NCBI GenBank assembly: GCA_020634795.1
Contig: JACKAZ010000007.1
Coordinates: 124,001 to 188,000 of the forward strand
From: Ardenticatenales bacterium
GTDB taxonomy: Bacteria > Chloroflexota > Anaerolineae > Ardenticatenales > Ardenticatenaceae
Direction: 5' to 3'
Length of the DNA: 64,000 nucleotides
The notes beneath the pieces were generated by a model. The model was not told where the DNA came from. It did not search any database and worked only from the letters and a program-made list of their open reading frames with translations. Below are positions 1 to 8,900 of the stretch, piece by piece. The position numbers and the translations under genes were made by a program. Numbering within the stretch: position 1 is the stretch's first letter; each line of letters begins with the position of its first letter.

Positions 1-277
1 GATTCAGGGCGGGGATCAGCAGCGTCAGCCCCATCAGCCCAATGACGAAGACCGCTGCGCTGCGCAACGTGTTCGCCGAGAGAGCGAGGGTGCCGATCCA
101 GCGGGCCAGCAAGAGTGTCGCCAGCGAGAAGCTGACGACCAGCCCGGCCACGATGCCCAAGGGGCGCCGACGGCCCCCCGCCGTCGAGGTCAGGACGATC
201 GGTAGGAGCGGTAGGATACAGGGTGACAACACCGTCATCAGGCCCGAAAGGAGGGCGAAGGTGAGTAGAATGAGCAT
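1..277 (-). CDS. Cytochrome c biogenesis CcdA/DsbD-like membrane protein (N-terminal part)
   Basis: The minus strand from an ATG at 277 encodes MLILLTFALLSGLMTVLSPC followed by ILPLLPIVLTS, and stays open to the window edge, so about 92 residues are visible. A first membrane helix containing a Ser-Pro-Cys-x-Leu-Pro-x-x-Pro turn is the signature of CcdA and the DsbD transmembrane domain, which carry electrons across the membrane to extracytoplasmic thiols. Two further hydrophobic segments follow at about residues 36-50 and 65-90. The gene lies divergent from carD. The C-terminal part is missing, so I cannot separate a plain CcdA from a longer DsbD. The family call rests on the Cys-Pro turn and hydrophobicity only. 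Confidence 0.7.
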   Translation of the reverse strand, partial: MLILLTFALLSGLMTVLSPCILPLLPIVLTSTAGGRRRPLGIVAGLVVSFSLATLLLARWIGTLALSANTLRSAAVFVIGLMGLTLLIPALN

Positions 278-429
278 AGGATTAGCCTTGTCGTGAACGG
301 GCAGAACGCTCCCGTTACTATCATGCACTTCCCTTACAAAGGTGTGACGCAGAAGACAGCGCGCAGAACGAAAAATGCGAAAGCGCATCGCCCCTGCCCC
401 ATGCCATATCCCTAGACGAACTTGAACGG

Positions 430-458
430 TTCAGTAACCCTCTGATCTGTGCTATACT
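430..458 (+). promoter_or_regulatory. Possible promoter of carD
   Basis: A TATACT box at 453-458 lies 17 bp after a poor -35 candidate, TTCAGT at 430-435. It is about 40 bp upstream of the carD start and in the right orientation. The -35 match is weak. Confidence 0.35.
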
Positions 459-499
459 GGATAAACATAATCACCCGCAGTTAGCGAAGGGGCAACGCC

Positions 500-1009
500 A
501 TGGAATTCGAGGTGGGCGATCAAGTCATGCATCCCACACATGGCTTGGGCCAAATCACAGCCATCAAGCATATTGAACTGGTCGAGGGATTCGAGCATTA
601 CTATGAAATCTCGATTCCGGAGGCCGCCCTCCAAATCAACATTCCGATGCGTAAAGCGGAGGAGTTGGGGCTACGCCCTATTATGAAAGAGACGCGGGTC
701 GACAGGGTGCTGGAGACGTTGGCCGCGGCGCCGGAGGCGCTGAACGACCACTATCGCTCTCGTCAGGCTGATGTTGAAAGCAAGCTGCGGAGTGGTGACC
801 CGATCGCGCTGGCCGAGGCGGTGCGCGATCTTCATCGGCGCAAGGTCGAGGATTCGTTGACGCGCCGCGACAGCCAACTGTTGCATGAAGCGGAAGAAAT
901 GCTCGCGACCGAAATCTCGGCGACGATGGAGATGTCGCTGGAAGAGGCGTTGACGACTATTGAAGAGAGGTTGGACGCGCATCACGGCCCTGCAGAGCCG
1001 GGCGATTAG
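500..1009 (+). CDS. CarD/CdnL-family transcriptional regulator
   Basis: 169 residues, the usual length for CarD/CdnL proteins. The N-terminal RNA-polymerase-interacting domain (about 1-60) starts with MEFEVGDQVMHPTHGLGQI, the family's 'GD-VV-P-HG-G-I' beta pattern, and continues with YYEISIPEAALQINIPM. The remaining 100 residues are helical and charged, as in the DNA-binding C-terminal domain. CarD proteins bind the RNA polymerase beta subunit and stabilise open promoter complexes, mainly at rRNA and housekeeping promoters. The start is supported by AAGGGG about 8 bases upstream of the ATG. The gene stands alone, followed by tRNA-Gly. Confidence in the family is high; its regulon cannot be seen from here. 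Confidence 0.9.
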   Translation: MEFEVGDQVMHPTHGLGQITAIKHIELVEGFEHYYEISIPEAALQINIPMRKAEELGLRPIMKETRVDRVLETLAAAPEALNDHYRSRQADVESKLRSGDPIALAEAVRDLHRRKVEDSLTRRDSQLLHEAEEMLATEISATMEMSLEEALTTIEERLDAHHGPAEPGD

Positions 1010-1141
1010 CTTTGCGTCCTGCCTTGTAGATGTCTCGATCCCAGGAGCCATCTCCTCTGTGGCAAGAAGCCGGTCAAGGGTGATCAAGCATTATCGCCCC
1101 GTTAACCGCCCCCGCTATGCGATCCATGATCTTGCACACTT

Positions 1142-1169
1142 TTGACAAAGCCGTCTCCCCTCCTATAAT
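1142..1169 (+). promoter_or_regulatory. Consensus sigma-70-type promoter for tRNA-Gly
   Basis: TTGACA (1142-1147), a 16-bp spacer and TATAAT (1164-1169) match both consensus hexamers exactly. The expected start point, about 1176, lies only a few bases before the mature tRNA 5' end at 1182. Confidence 0.85.
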
Positions 1170-1181
1170 AGTTGTCAGCTC

Positions 1182-1253
1182 GCGGGTATAGTTCAGTGGT
1201 AGAACGCTAGCTTCCCAAGCTGGATGTCGGGAGTTCGAGTCTCCCTACCCGCT
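1182..1253 (+). tRNA. tRNA-Gly (anticodon CCC)
   Basis: The full cloverleaf is visible. The acceptor stem is GCGGGTA (1182-1188) pairing with TACCCGC (1246-1252), with discriminator T at 1253. The D-arm contains AGTGGTAGA. The anticodon stem is CTAGC/GCTGG around loop TTCCCAA with anticodon CCC at 1214-1216. The T-loop is GTTCGAGTC and the T-stem GGGAG/CTCCC. The 3' CCA is not encoded, so it must be added after transcription; the nucleotidyltransferase fusion at 25.9-28.5 kb is a candidate for that. The tRNA reads GGG codons. Confidence 0.95.
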
Positions 1254-1256
1254 CTG

Positions 1257-1281
1257 AAAGCCGCCAATAGGTGGCTTTTTT
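1257..1281 (+). terminator. Rho-independent terminator after tRNA-Gly
   Basis: AAAGCCGCC (1257-1265), loop AATA, GGTGGCTTT (1270-1278), ending in a run of six T. It ends 28 bases before the chosen deformylase start. This argues against starting that gene at the GTG at 1271, which lies inside the hairpin. Confidence 0.85.
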
Positions 1282-1309
1282 CTTTGATCGTACCGCGCCA
1301 AGAGATGCT

Positions 1310-1945
1310 ATGGCTGTTCGTAAAGTCCTACTGCTGCCCAAATACGAAAAGATTCTCCGCCGCAAAAGCCGCCCGGTGAAATCGGTGAACCGTTCGGTGC
1401 GGGCACTCGTGCGCGATCTGCGCGAGACGCTGGCCACCCAAGATGGCGTGGGTCTCGCCGCGCCGCAAATCGGTGTGTTGCAGCGCGTTTGCCTGGTGGT
1501 GCGTGGCACTGACGAGCAAGGGGAGAGCGTGGAGGGGCGTGAGCCGGAGGTCATTGCGCTGATCAACCCTGAAATTACGGCGCAGAGCCACGAGGTGGCG
1601 CGCGGCTACGACGGCTGTCTCTCTATTCCGGGATTGCAGGGCTATACCAACCGCCCCACCACGCTTCACGTGCGTGCGTTGGACGAAGTGGGCAACGTGA
1701 TCGACTATGAATTCACCGGCTTTGACGCTCGCGTCGCGGCCCACGAAATCGATCATCTGGACGGGGTGCTCTTTCTCGACCGGCTCGAGACGCTGGACGA
1801 TCTTTTCTATCTGGTCGACGGCCCAGACGAAGAGGAAGAAAAGGTGCGCATGTTGCCCTACTTGGAAGTGCATCCAGAATACCGCTTGATGCCCAACGAG
1901 CGCGAAGGGATGCCGACCCGAGGCGTGAAGACGATCATGGATTGA
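1310..1945 (+). CDS. def: Peptide deformylase
   Basis: 211 residues from the ATG at 1310; an upstream in-frame GTG at 1271 lies inside the tRNA terminator and is rejected. All three family motifs are present: GVGLAAPQIG (about 47-56), the Cys metal ligand in GCLSIPG (about 103-109) and the zinc/iron-binding HEIDH (about 146-150) followed by LDGVLF. The enzyme removes the formyl group from the N-terminal methionine of new proteins in the cytoplasm. It is a little longer than the typical 170-190 residues because of an insertion before the Cys motif and an acidic C-terminal tail (DEEEEK). It appears to be a single-gene unit with its own terminator. Confidence 0.96.
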   Translation: MAVRKVLLLPKYEKILRRKSRPVKSVNRSVRALVRDLRETLATQDGVGLAAPQIGVLQRVCLVVRGTDEQGESVEGREPEVIALINPEITAQSHEVARGYDGCLSIPGLQGYTNRPTTLHVRALDEVGNVIDYEFTGFDARVAAHEIDHLDGVLFLDRLETLDDLFYLVDGPDEEEEKVRMLPYLEVHPEYRLMPNEREGMPTRGVKTIMD

Positions 1946-1971
1946 GTGACAGTCTCTGCATCGAAAGAAGG

Positions 1972-1999
1972 AAGAGCGAGGTCCCCCCTCGCTCTTTTT
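1972..1999 (+). terminator. Terminator after def
   Basis: AAGAGCGAGG (1972-1981), a short T/C loop, CCTCGCTCTT (1987-1996), and a run of five T. It lies 26 bases after the def stop codon. Confidence 0.9.
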
Positions 2000-2206
2000 G
2001 TATAGGTCGCCCATGATGGTCAGAGGCGCCCCTAGAGCAGCAATGGCTCGGGAATTGGGCAACGCGCGTAATCGACCGCCGCAGTCATCCCCCCCTTTTG
2101 CTGGCCGCTTCTGCTCTGTTCAACTTTCGCGAAACAGAACCGACCAGATCCGGGGGTGGCAGACTCGCCCTTTTTCCGGGAAAAAAGCCGCCTCTTTCCC
2201 GTGCTG

Positions 2207-3421
2207 TTACGGCTCCGCGTTCTCTACATAGCCGTCGTAGAGCTGCTCCAAATCGTAGGTTGACCCCCCAATCAGCGCGGTGAAGAAGCCTTCGAGCGAG
2301 AAGGTGGCGGGATCGTATGTGTAGAGGATATTCGCCAACGGTGCGGCCCCTTGTGTGTCTTCCGGCACATCGATGCGCCACGCCACCAGCAGTCGCACGA
2401 TCTGGTAGCGGGCCCGCGCGTCGGCACTGGCCCGCGCCGGAAAGAAGGGAAGCGGCGCGCTAAAGGGATCGATCCAGCGATAGCCCACCTCCGCCCGCCA
2501 TGCATTGCGCAGGGCGCGTCCCTCCCCGCCATCCAGCGCCCACGTTTGCGCCTCTGCCTCCTGCAGCAGCCTCAATAGCAGCAGCCACTCCGCTTCTGGC
2601 GTGGCGGCGCGAAGATCGTCCTCCGCACGCCACGATGCGGTCGGGAGGTCAACAGTAGGGGGCGTGGTGAGCGCGGTGGCGATGCCGATCAGTTGGGCTA
2701 GGTCGCCCTGCTGAGCGACGGAGAGGGAGGAGCGCTGTTCGTCGTAGGCAAAAGCGGGATCGTTGAGGCAAATCGTCGCGTTGTCTACGTCGAGCAGCGC
2801 GGGGGCGGTGGGCACAGGCAGTACCACGAGCGTTAGTGCACAGTCGGGACAGTTGATCGCGGGCCACATCCGTTGCAGATGGTCACGCCACGCTGCCAAA
2901 TCCTCCCGTTGCACAAAGGTCGGCCCCTCGTTTTCGACGGTGAGGGATGGCACGGGGGACGCTTGGCCCCACGGCGAGAGGCTGAGCGGGCTGCGGCGCC
3001 ATTCGTTGTTGACCAAGCGGTAGCCGCGCGTCACTTCGGGGTAGGGCGCATCGGGGTAGCGCAGCGTCAGCCGTGCCCAGAGGCCGCGCTGCGACAGTTG
3101 GCTGATCGTGGGGATGGCCGTGGAGCGATCCACACGGCCCATCTGCGCGGCGTAGCAATGGTGCCACGCGGCGGGGGCGTTGGGATCACTCAGTTGGGCG
3201 GCGCGGCGGGCTGGGCCGAAACGCAACGCCTGTTCCTCAGCCGCGACAACGTCTTGCAAGGCGTCGCGAAGCGCGTTGTTGTTGATGCGCCATTGCAGGG
3301 CGACGCCCAACGCGACGACAAGTAGCAACGCCAACAGGCCGAGCCAAAGCCAGCGTTGGCGGCGCGGCGCGGGCCGTTGGGGTCGTGCGTCGTCCAGTTC
3401 GTCGACGGTCCATTCAAGCAT
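2207..3421 (-). CDS. Membrane-anchored protein of unknown function
   Basis: About 404 residues starting at MLEWTVDELDD (3421); a start six codons earlier is possible and neither has a convincing ribosome binding site. A single membrane helix (WLWLGLLALLLVVALGVALQW) lies near residues 24-44. The roughly 20 preceding residues are cytoplasmic, with an Arg-rich stretch next to the membrane. The remaining 350 residues are probably extracytoplasmic and rich in Trp, Leu and Ala. One segment (DCALTLVVLPVPTAPALLD, then NATICLNDPAFAYDEQ) resembles the layout of secreted zincin-like folds, but I see no HExxH motif, so I assign no enzyme activity. The gene is convergent with def and preceded by the 9-bp repeat array at 3457-3527. 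Confidence 0.7.
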   Translation of the reverse strand: MLEWTVDELDDARPQRPAPRRQRWLWLGLLALLLVVALGVALQWRINNNALRDALQDVVAAEEQALRFGPARRAAQLSDPNAPAAWHHCYAAQMGRVDRSTAIPTISQLSQRGLWARLTLRYPDAPYPEVTRGYRLVNNEWRRSPLSLSPWGQASPVPSLTVENEGPTFVQREDLAAWRDHLQRMWPAINCPDCALTLVVLPVPTAPALLDVDNATICLNDPAFAYDEQRSSLSVAQQGDLAQLIGIATALTTPPTVDLPTASWRAEDDLRAATPEAEWLLLLRLLQEAEAQTWALDGGEGRALRNAWRAEVGYRWIDPFSAPLPFFPARASADARARYQIVRLLVAWRIDVPEDTQGAAPLANILYTYDPATFSLEGFFTALIGGSTYDLEQLYDGYVENAEP

Positions 3422-3456
3422 GAGCAAGTATGTGAGCAATCGGCGTAGAAGGCAAA

Positions 3457-3527
3457 GAGTTTGGTGAGTTTGGTGAGTTTGATGAGTTTAGTGAGTTTGA
3501 TGAGTTTAGTGAGTTTAGTGAGTTCAG
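3457..3527. repeat. 9-bp minisatellite (TGAGTTTRG type)
   Basis: About eight units of TGAGTTTGG, TGAGTTTGA or TGAGTTTAG in direct tandem. The array lies 36 bp upstream of the start codon at 3421. Read in the direction of that gene it is a string of ACTCAccAA-type units. The same unit in the same orientation relative to the gene occurs at 33201-33246 and 49853-49890. Confidence 0.9.
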
Positions 3528-4085
3528 GCGTTGAGAGTTGGGAGTGCGGTGGCTGAGCCTGTGGAGTCGGGGTACCGGCGTATTGGTGTACGGCGCAAGG
3601 TGCAAAGTGCAAGGGTGATGTTGTCAATGGGATGCGGAAACGAATTCGACGAACTTCGATTTTTACGCTCGGGTCGCTCATTTTTGACGTCCTAAACCAA
3701 AATTGGGGGCTGAAAAGAGGTTTGAGGGGCCGCCTTGGTTGTCACAGGCCGGGCCGCATCCGCCCCCGGGACGACCACGGCGGGTCGTCCCGCCATGGTG
3801 GATCGCGTGCGGCACATTACCCCGTAGGGTCGGGCCGCCGTGCCCGACCCTGCCCGCCGTGCCCGACCCTGTCCGCCGTGCCCGACCCTGTCCGCCGTGC
3901 CCGACTCGTCGGTACAATAGATGCCCGTCGATTGTTGTTTGCCGTAGCCAAAATCAGCGAACTTCGATTTTCGATCTTCAAGCGGAAAGAGAGTTAACCA
4001 TCCCGCCGCCAGCACCGTGACGGGACGTTCACCCTATCCGCTATCCGTTCTGCGACGCCTCGACGTGGCAGAGCGCCGTGGGGGC
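3528..4085. other. Non-coding stretch with repeats
   Basis: No protein-coding gene is supported. The stretch contains GC-rich inverted repeats around 3740-3800 and the four-copy 19-bp array at 3837-3912. Two similar short segments at 3653-3663 and 3960-3970 share the core CGAACTTCGATTTT. The short open frames here lack codon structure and ribosome binding sites. Confidence 0.6.
3837..3912. repeat. 19-bp tandem repeat, four copies
   Basis: Units start at 3837, 3856, 3875 and 3894 with the shared core GCCGTGCCCGACC and a variable 6-base tail. The core is the reverse complement of the core of the 17-copy 19-bp array at 60461-60779, so the two arrays belong to one family. Confidence 0.9.
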
Positions 4086-4089
4086 GTTG

Positions 4090-4124
4090 CAAAAACAACG
4101 CCCCCGCGCAGGGCAGGGGCGTTG
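4090..4124 (-). terminator. Terminator after the wHTH-VHL gene
   Basis: On the minus strand CAACGCCCC (4124-4116) and GGGGCGTTG (4104-4096) form a GC-rich stem followed by a T run (4095-4091). It lies about 70 bases beyond the stop codon of the gene at 4193. Confidence 0.75.
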
Positions 4125-4192
4125 CCAACCGTCGGTGAGGCGTCGGGTGAAGCCTGGCGTCGGCGGCGTTGGGCCACGATGAGCGTGGTGCT

Positions 4193-5428
4193 CTAGCGGA
4201 GCATGACGCACTGGGCCGCATCTTTGCTGGCGATGTAATTGAGCATGGACTCGCCATTGGAGTTTTGCACCGTCCACTGGTGCGTTGGGTAGGTCCGTTG
4301 ATCGTATGTCTCGCCGTCTCTGATGGTTTTGTAGGCGACCAACTCTGGCGGATTTGCAGTGATGTTGTTATTCCAGAGGATCGTGCGCGGCTCCCCACTA
4401 CGATTGATGAAGCGGAGAGTCGCGAAACCGGGATTGGGGGTTGGCAGATCGGTGCACAACTCATCTTGCGCGCCCGCCGCTGCCGCTTCCACGCTGGCTT
4501 CCTCGTCACTTGGGGCAGGCTCTTCGGTGGGTACTGCGGTGGGGGCCTCGGTGTTCTCCGATGCGCTCACAACGCTACCCGGGATCGTGAAGACAAAGCC
4601 ACCCGCCGTCGTAGAACGACTTTCGTCGGTGTAGAATTGGAAGTCAATCTGCAGACCGCCATCTTCGGTATCGCTCGCAAAAATGAGGAAGGGGTCCCCG
4701 ATGGAGAGTTCTGGTGCCGGATCACTCATACCCTCGACCGTCACCGCCGAACCCGGGCCGAGCCGCAGGGCACGATTGATTCGTTCGTCTTCAACGTCCC
4801 AGCTCAAGACCACGCTGGACTGCTTTTCGTCGGACTTCGTCACCTCTGTGATGTTGAAGCCCTCGCTGCTGACCTCTTGGCTCTCAGGATCGATCAGGGG
4901 GCGCACCCCGACTCCACCGGTCACTCCGTCACCGAAATCGGGCACAAAGCTGTCGAAGTCGACCTCGACGGTGAAGGTGTTTTCACCGGTCATCTGGCTG
5001 AACTCTAATACGGTTCCACTCCCGGCTGGGGACGAGCTGTTCGCCTCGCTCCCTTCGGTGGGCGCTTCTTCTTCGGCGGGGGCCGCCTCCTCAGTGGGGG
5101 CTTCATCTCGGCTCAGATCGACCAGGACATCATCCCCCGTACGGAGCATGATCTGCTTCCGGTCCACCATGAACCACGGCGGTACAGCCTCGTCATCTTT
5201 CAGCGCTTTGCGGAGCAGCGTCAGCCGGTTGCGCAGATAGGTGAGGGCGGCGGGGTTGGGGCGGTCGGGGGAGAGCAGATCGGCCAGCCTGTCGCGCCGT
5301 TGCGGCACCCCTTCATGACGCGCCAAATAGGCCAGCAGAACGCGCATCGCGTCGGTGCGCAAGTGGGCGGGCACCCCCGACAGGCGGACCTGGAGCGGGC
5401 CGAGGAGCGAGATCTGTAGGGTGGGCAT
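4193..5428 (-). CDS. Winged-helix (BTAD-regulator type) protein with C-terminal VHL-like beta domain
   Basis: 411 residues from MPTLQISLLGPLQVRLSG (5428); a start 32 codons upstream is possible but would precede the domain. Residues 1-75 match the winged-helix domain of AfsR/SARP-type regulators: the LLGPLQVRLSG strand, LLAYLARH, and RLADLLSPDRP leading into LRNRLTLLRKAL. The bacterial transcriptional activator domain that normally follows is absent. A Glu/Pro-rich linker comes next, then a beta-rich middle part (about 130-275), a second acidic linker, and a C-terminal domain (about 325-411). That last domain has LRFINRSGEPRTILWNNN, then DGETYDQRTYPTHQWTV. This matches the von Hippel-Lindau beta-domain pattern: F-NRS, a W two turns later, then a T-P-H-W strand. 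No signal peptide is seen. A ligand or DNA target cannot be inferred. The fusion call is mine and rests on motif reading. Confidence 0.7.
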   Translation of the reverse strand: MPTLQISLLGPLQVRLSGVPAHLRTDAMRVLLAYLARHEGVPQRRDRLADLLSPDRPNPAALTYLRNRLTLLRKALKDDEAVPPWFMVDRKQIMLRTGDDVLVDLSRDEAPTEEAAPAEEEAPTEGSEANSSSPAGSGTVLEFSQMTGENTFTVEVDFDSFVPDFGDGVTGGVGVRPLIDPESQEVSSEGFNITEVTKSDEKQSSVVLSWDVEDERINRALRLGPGSAVTVEGMSDPAPELSIGDPFLIFASDTEDGGLQIDFQFYTDESRSTTAGGFVFTIPGSVVSASENTEAPTAVPTEEPAPSDEEASVEAAAAGAQDELCTDLPTPNPGFATLRFINRSGEPRTILWNNNITANPPELVAYKTIRDGETYDQRTYPTHQWTVQNSNGESMLNYIASKDAAQCVMLR

Positions 5429-5699
5429 CGGGTGAATTGGCGTCGTCACATGGTCGGCGTTATAGGGGCTGCGCAGCGTTATTGATGGAGCCGGTGATGA
5501 GGCGGCAACACGGGTCAGCTTCATCGAAGCGGGGCGACAGGTGTTGTTCTGGCAGTAAGTGGCTTCGAAGCATGACCGGTAGGTTGACGTACGATGGAGA
5601 GTTCGCCATGCATCATGCCCTTGGGTGCGCTATGGGTGCGCCACCTTCGTAGGATGTGGTCGTTCGGTTCCAATCCCACCATCTACGGAGGCTCGACCC

Positions 5700-5816
5700 A
5701 TGCAACGGTTCAACCACTGGAAGCTCACCGCCCTCACCCTGCTCGTCCCCTTGCTGGTCACGTGGCAGCCCGCCATCCACGCCTGCGTCCCTGCGGGTTC
5801 TCACGGCGGCTGCTGA
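5700..5816 (+). CDS. Small secreted peptide, 38 residues
   Basis: The ATG at 5700 is preceded by GGAGG (5687-5691) at 8-base spacing. The product is MQRFNHWKLTALTLLVPLLV followed by TWQPAIHACVPAGSHGGC. The first 27 residues form a typical signal peptide (positive N-region, hydrophobic core, Ala-x-Ala-like end), leaving a mature piece of about ten residues with two Cys, one at the C-terminus. The frame ends 40 bases before a strong hairpin. It lies between two winged-helix regulator genes and faces the larger one. It resembles no family I know. The ribosome site, signal sequence and terminator together make it a credible small gene; a precursor of a short peptide signal is one possibility but unproven. 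Confidence 0.5.
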   Translation: MQRFNHWKLTALTLLVPLLVTWQPAIHACVPAGSHGGC

Positions 5817-5856
5817 GCGCGACCGACCCGCAGAGGTCAACGCAAAAAGAAGGGGA

Positions 5857-5889
5857 GAGGCCAAGTCGCCACAGCGACTTGGCCTCTTT
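5857..5889. terminator. Bidirectional terminator hairpin
   Basis: A perfect 13-bp stem, GAGGCCAAGTCGC (5857-5869) and GCGACTTGGCCTC (5874-5886), with loop CACA. It is flanked by TTTC on the plus strand and by a short T-rich run on the minus strand. It serves the small peptide gene (plus) and the BTAD regulator (minus). Confidence 0.85.
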
Positions 5890-5917
5890 CGTGGCGGCGG
5901 CGAAGCGGGTGGCAGGC

Positions 5918-8900
5918 TCAGTAATCGGCGCGGCGCTCTTCATCGGCGGGCTCAGCCCAATGGATGTAACGGTGGATGGCCGTAGCACGTTGGATCAGGC
6001 GGGGGCTGTCGAGCAATTCGGCCACAGTCACTGCGCGTGCGCTGTATTGGCGAGAGCGCTGATCCTCCTCTTTGCTCAGCAGTTCGGCCAACCGAATCAA
6101 AATCGTGCATTCCGTCTCCGGCAGTTGGTCCTGTTGGGCGATGTCCAGCGCCTGATGATAGAGCCGTTCGGCTTTTGGACGATCCGACTGATCAGCGAAC
6201 GCATTGGCCAGATTGATCAACGTGTTCGCCATCGTCGCTCGATTTCCGAGCTGCTGCGCGATGGCCAACCCCCGCTCTAGCACGCCGATGGCCGCCTCGT
6301 TTTTCCCCTGCAAGAAATAGTTGCGCCCCAGATTCGTCAGAAGCTCGACCTGACCCGACAAATTGCCGGAAACGGTCGCCAGCGCCAAACCCTGTTCCAG
6401 ATACCGTTGGGCGTCAAGGTAGGCCCCCTGCTCGGTCGTGATGATGCTGAGGTTGTTCAACAAACTCGATTCGGTGTGATGGTTCCCCATCTCACGGCAT
6501 AGGTCAAGCGCACGCGCCAGGGCTTGGCGCGCGGATGACAGATCGCCCCGATGGAAGGCGATCAGGCCCAGGCTGTTCAGGCTGTTGCTGAGCGTTTGGC
6601 TCTGCCCCAATCGCGCCCAAATCTCACATGCTTCTTGCAGGTGGACGTGCGCCAGCTCATAGCGCGCCTGAATGTCATGGATGATGCCGCTGTGGTGGTG
6701 ATACCAGCCGAGCAATCCATCGTGTCCGATGGCCTGTGCGATTTCTAAGGCATGGCTCAGCTTCTGAGCGGCCAAATCGTACTGCCCTTGCCGCCAGAGC
6801 GCTTCGGCCCACAAGATGTGGCCCATCCCTTCGGCCCACGGATCGTTGGTCGGTAGCATGGCTGTGACGGTGGTGATGGCGCTATGAAAGCGCCCCAACC
6901 GGTTCTGGAAGCGAGCGCATTCCAAAGCGGCATGAACGGCCAGCCGCCGGCCCGCCGTGCCCCACTGTGACGCGCGGCTATTCGTCTCGGCCATCACCGC
7001 TTCGCCCTCGTGGGACAAGCCGCGCAGTTGGTAGACGGTCGAGAGCGCGGCCAGCGCCCCCTCAAGGCGTACCACATCGCCCCGCGCCACGCTCCCTTGC
7101 CATGCCAAACGTACATTGTCCATCTCTGGCACGATCCGCGCTTGGGCCTGCTGACTCTGCGTATGGTGCAGGGTGTCGCCGTGATCGGCGATCAGCCGCA
7201 AGTAATAGTGGGCATGGCGCTGCGCCACCCCATCCTCTTCCGCCAGCTCGCGTTGGGCATAAGCACGCACCACCTCATGCAGCGAATAGCGGTCCGTCTC
7301 GCTGTCATACGCAAGGAGCGACTTGTCCCGCAACGTGGCGAGTTGCGCAGCGGTGGCATCAGCGATTTCGGCGGCGGCCTGCGCGGTGAAGCCGCCCTGA
7401 AAGATCGAGAGACGTGCGAGGCGCTGCTGCAACGGTTCGGTCAGCGTCAGCCACGACATCTTGAAAACGGTCTGCAAACTGCTGTGACGCGCGGGCACAT
7501 CGCGCAACGTGGTCACCAGCGAATCCAAGCCGCTGCGAAGCTGCGCGGCGATCTGCACGGACGACCGGTCCCGGGTCATGGCGGCGGCCAGCTCGATCGC
7601 CAGCGGCACACCACCCACCATCTGGCAGATTTGTTCTGCCGCGGCCAGCTCTTGGCTGGAGATGGGGCGACGCTGATGCTGATCGCGACGGGCCACAAAC
7701 ATTTCAACCGCGTCCGAGGTCGGGCCGTCGGTGGGGTCTGATCGGTGATTCAACCCTTGCAGGGTGATCATCCATTCGGCTTTGAGCTGCAACCGCTCGC
7801 GCGAGGTAACCAGCAATTGCACCCCAGCACAGTGCCGAATGATCTCGTTGATGAGCGGCACCCCTGACAGCAGCCAATCAAAATTGTCCAGAAGTAACAA
7901 CATTTCCTTCTGCTGCAGGGCCTCAAGCAACTGTTCGGCGGGGCGGGCGCTTCCACTGAGACGCAGATCCAACGCGCTCGCAACCTCGACGGCGATCGCT
8001 TCTGTCACATCCTCGTCGTTGGGGTCAATGGTCGCCAGTTCAACCAGCCAGACCCCGTCGCGGTAGCGATTGACACGATCATGGGCGATGGTCTGGGCCA
8101 GCCGCGTTTTGCCGATGCCGCCTTGTCCAGAGAGCGTCACCAAACGACACCATGGCTGCTCCAATCGGCTGTGAATGTCGACTTGGGCGTTGATGCGACC
8201 GAAAAATTGATCTTGCTTGGCGGGCAAGTTGTGGCGGCGTGGCGGGGTCAGTTCGATGGCGCGTGATGGCTGAGGCGTCTCTGTTTTCAGCAGCGCTTGT
8301 AATGTGGGGGAAGGGGCGACATCCAACTCGCGGCGCAGCCGCTCGGCATAGGCGCGATAGTGGGCGTTGGCGGCACTCGGATCGCCCTGCAGGAGCAGCA
8401 GCCGAATCAACAGCGCATGGGCCGCTTCTTCCAGGCCATCCAGGGCAAGCCACCGTTGCGCGATGCGGATTCCCCATGCGGCGTCCGACGCAGTGAGGGC
8501 GAATTCCCCCAACTTCTGATAGCCCATCTGCACTTGGTGGCCGATCTGTTCGCGGGTGCTGGCCATCCATTGCTCATAGCGCGGGGCATGACGCACCTGA
8601 AACCCGGCGAGGAATTCGCCCCGATAGTCGAGCAGTGCCTCTTCGAGCAGGGTGGCCTTGCGCTGGCTGTCGATCAGCCCCACCCCGTTCAGCGCGTCAA
8701 GCAGTCGGGTCACATCGGCCTATTGGTGGGCGTCAGCGGCAATCGCCACGGCGTCGCGGGAAACGAGCAGCGCGTCACCGATGCTTTTGCGCGTGCGGGA
8801 CAACGTGGTGCGCAAGTTCTTGAGCGATTGCTGGGTGGAGCGACTCTCCCAGAGGAGATCCGCCAGAAACTCACGCCCCCACGCTTGGCCGGTGTGCGCA

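Noticed and set aside
1271..1309. Upstream GTG start for peptide deformylase
   Set aside because: It falls within the tRNA-Gly terminator hairpin and adds 13 residues not seen in the family; the ATG at 1310 gives the normal N-terminus.
3632..4020. Short coding frames between 3.6 and 4.0 kb
   Set aside because: They run through inverted repeats and the four-copy 19-bp array and have no ribosome site or family match.
8720..8722. TAG read as pyrrolysine
   Set aside because: No pyl genes in the window, and the position (between the winged helix and the BTAD domain) is not a catalytic site. A nonsense change or sequencing error is simpler.
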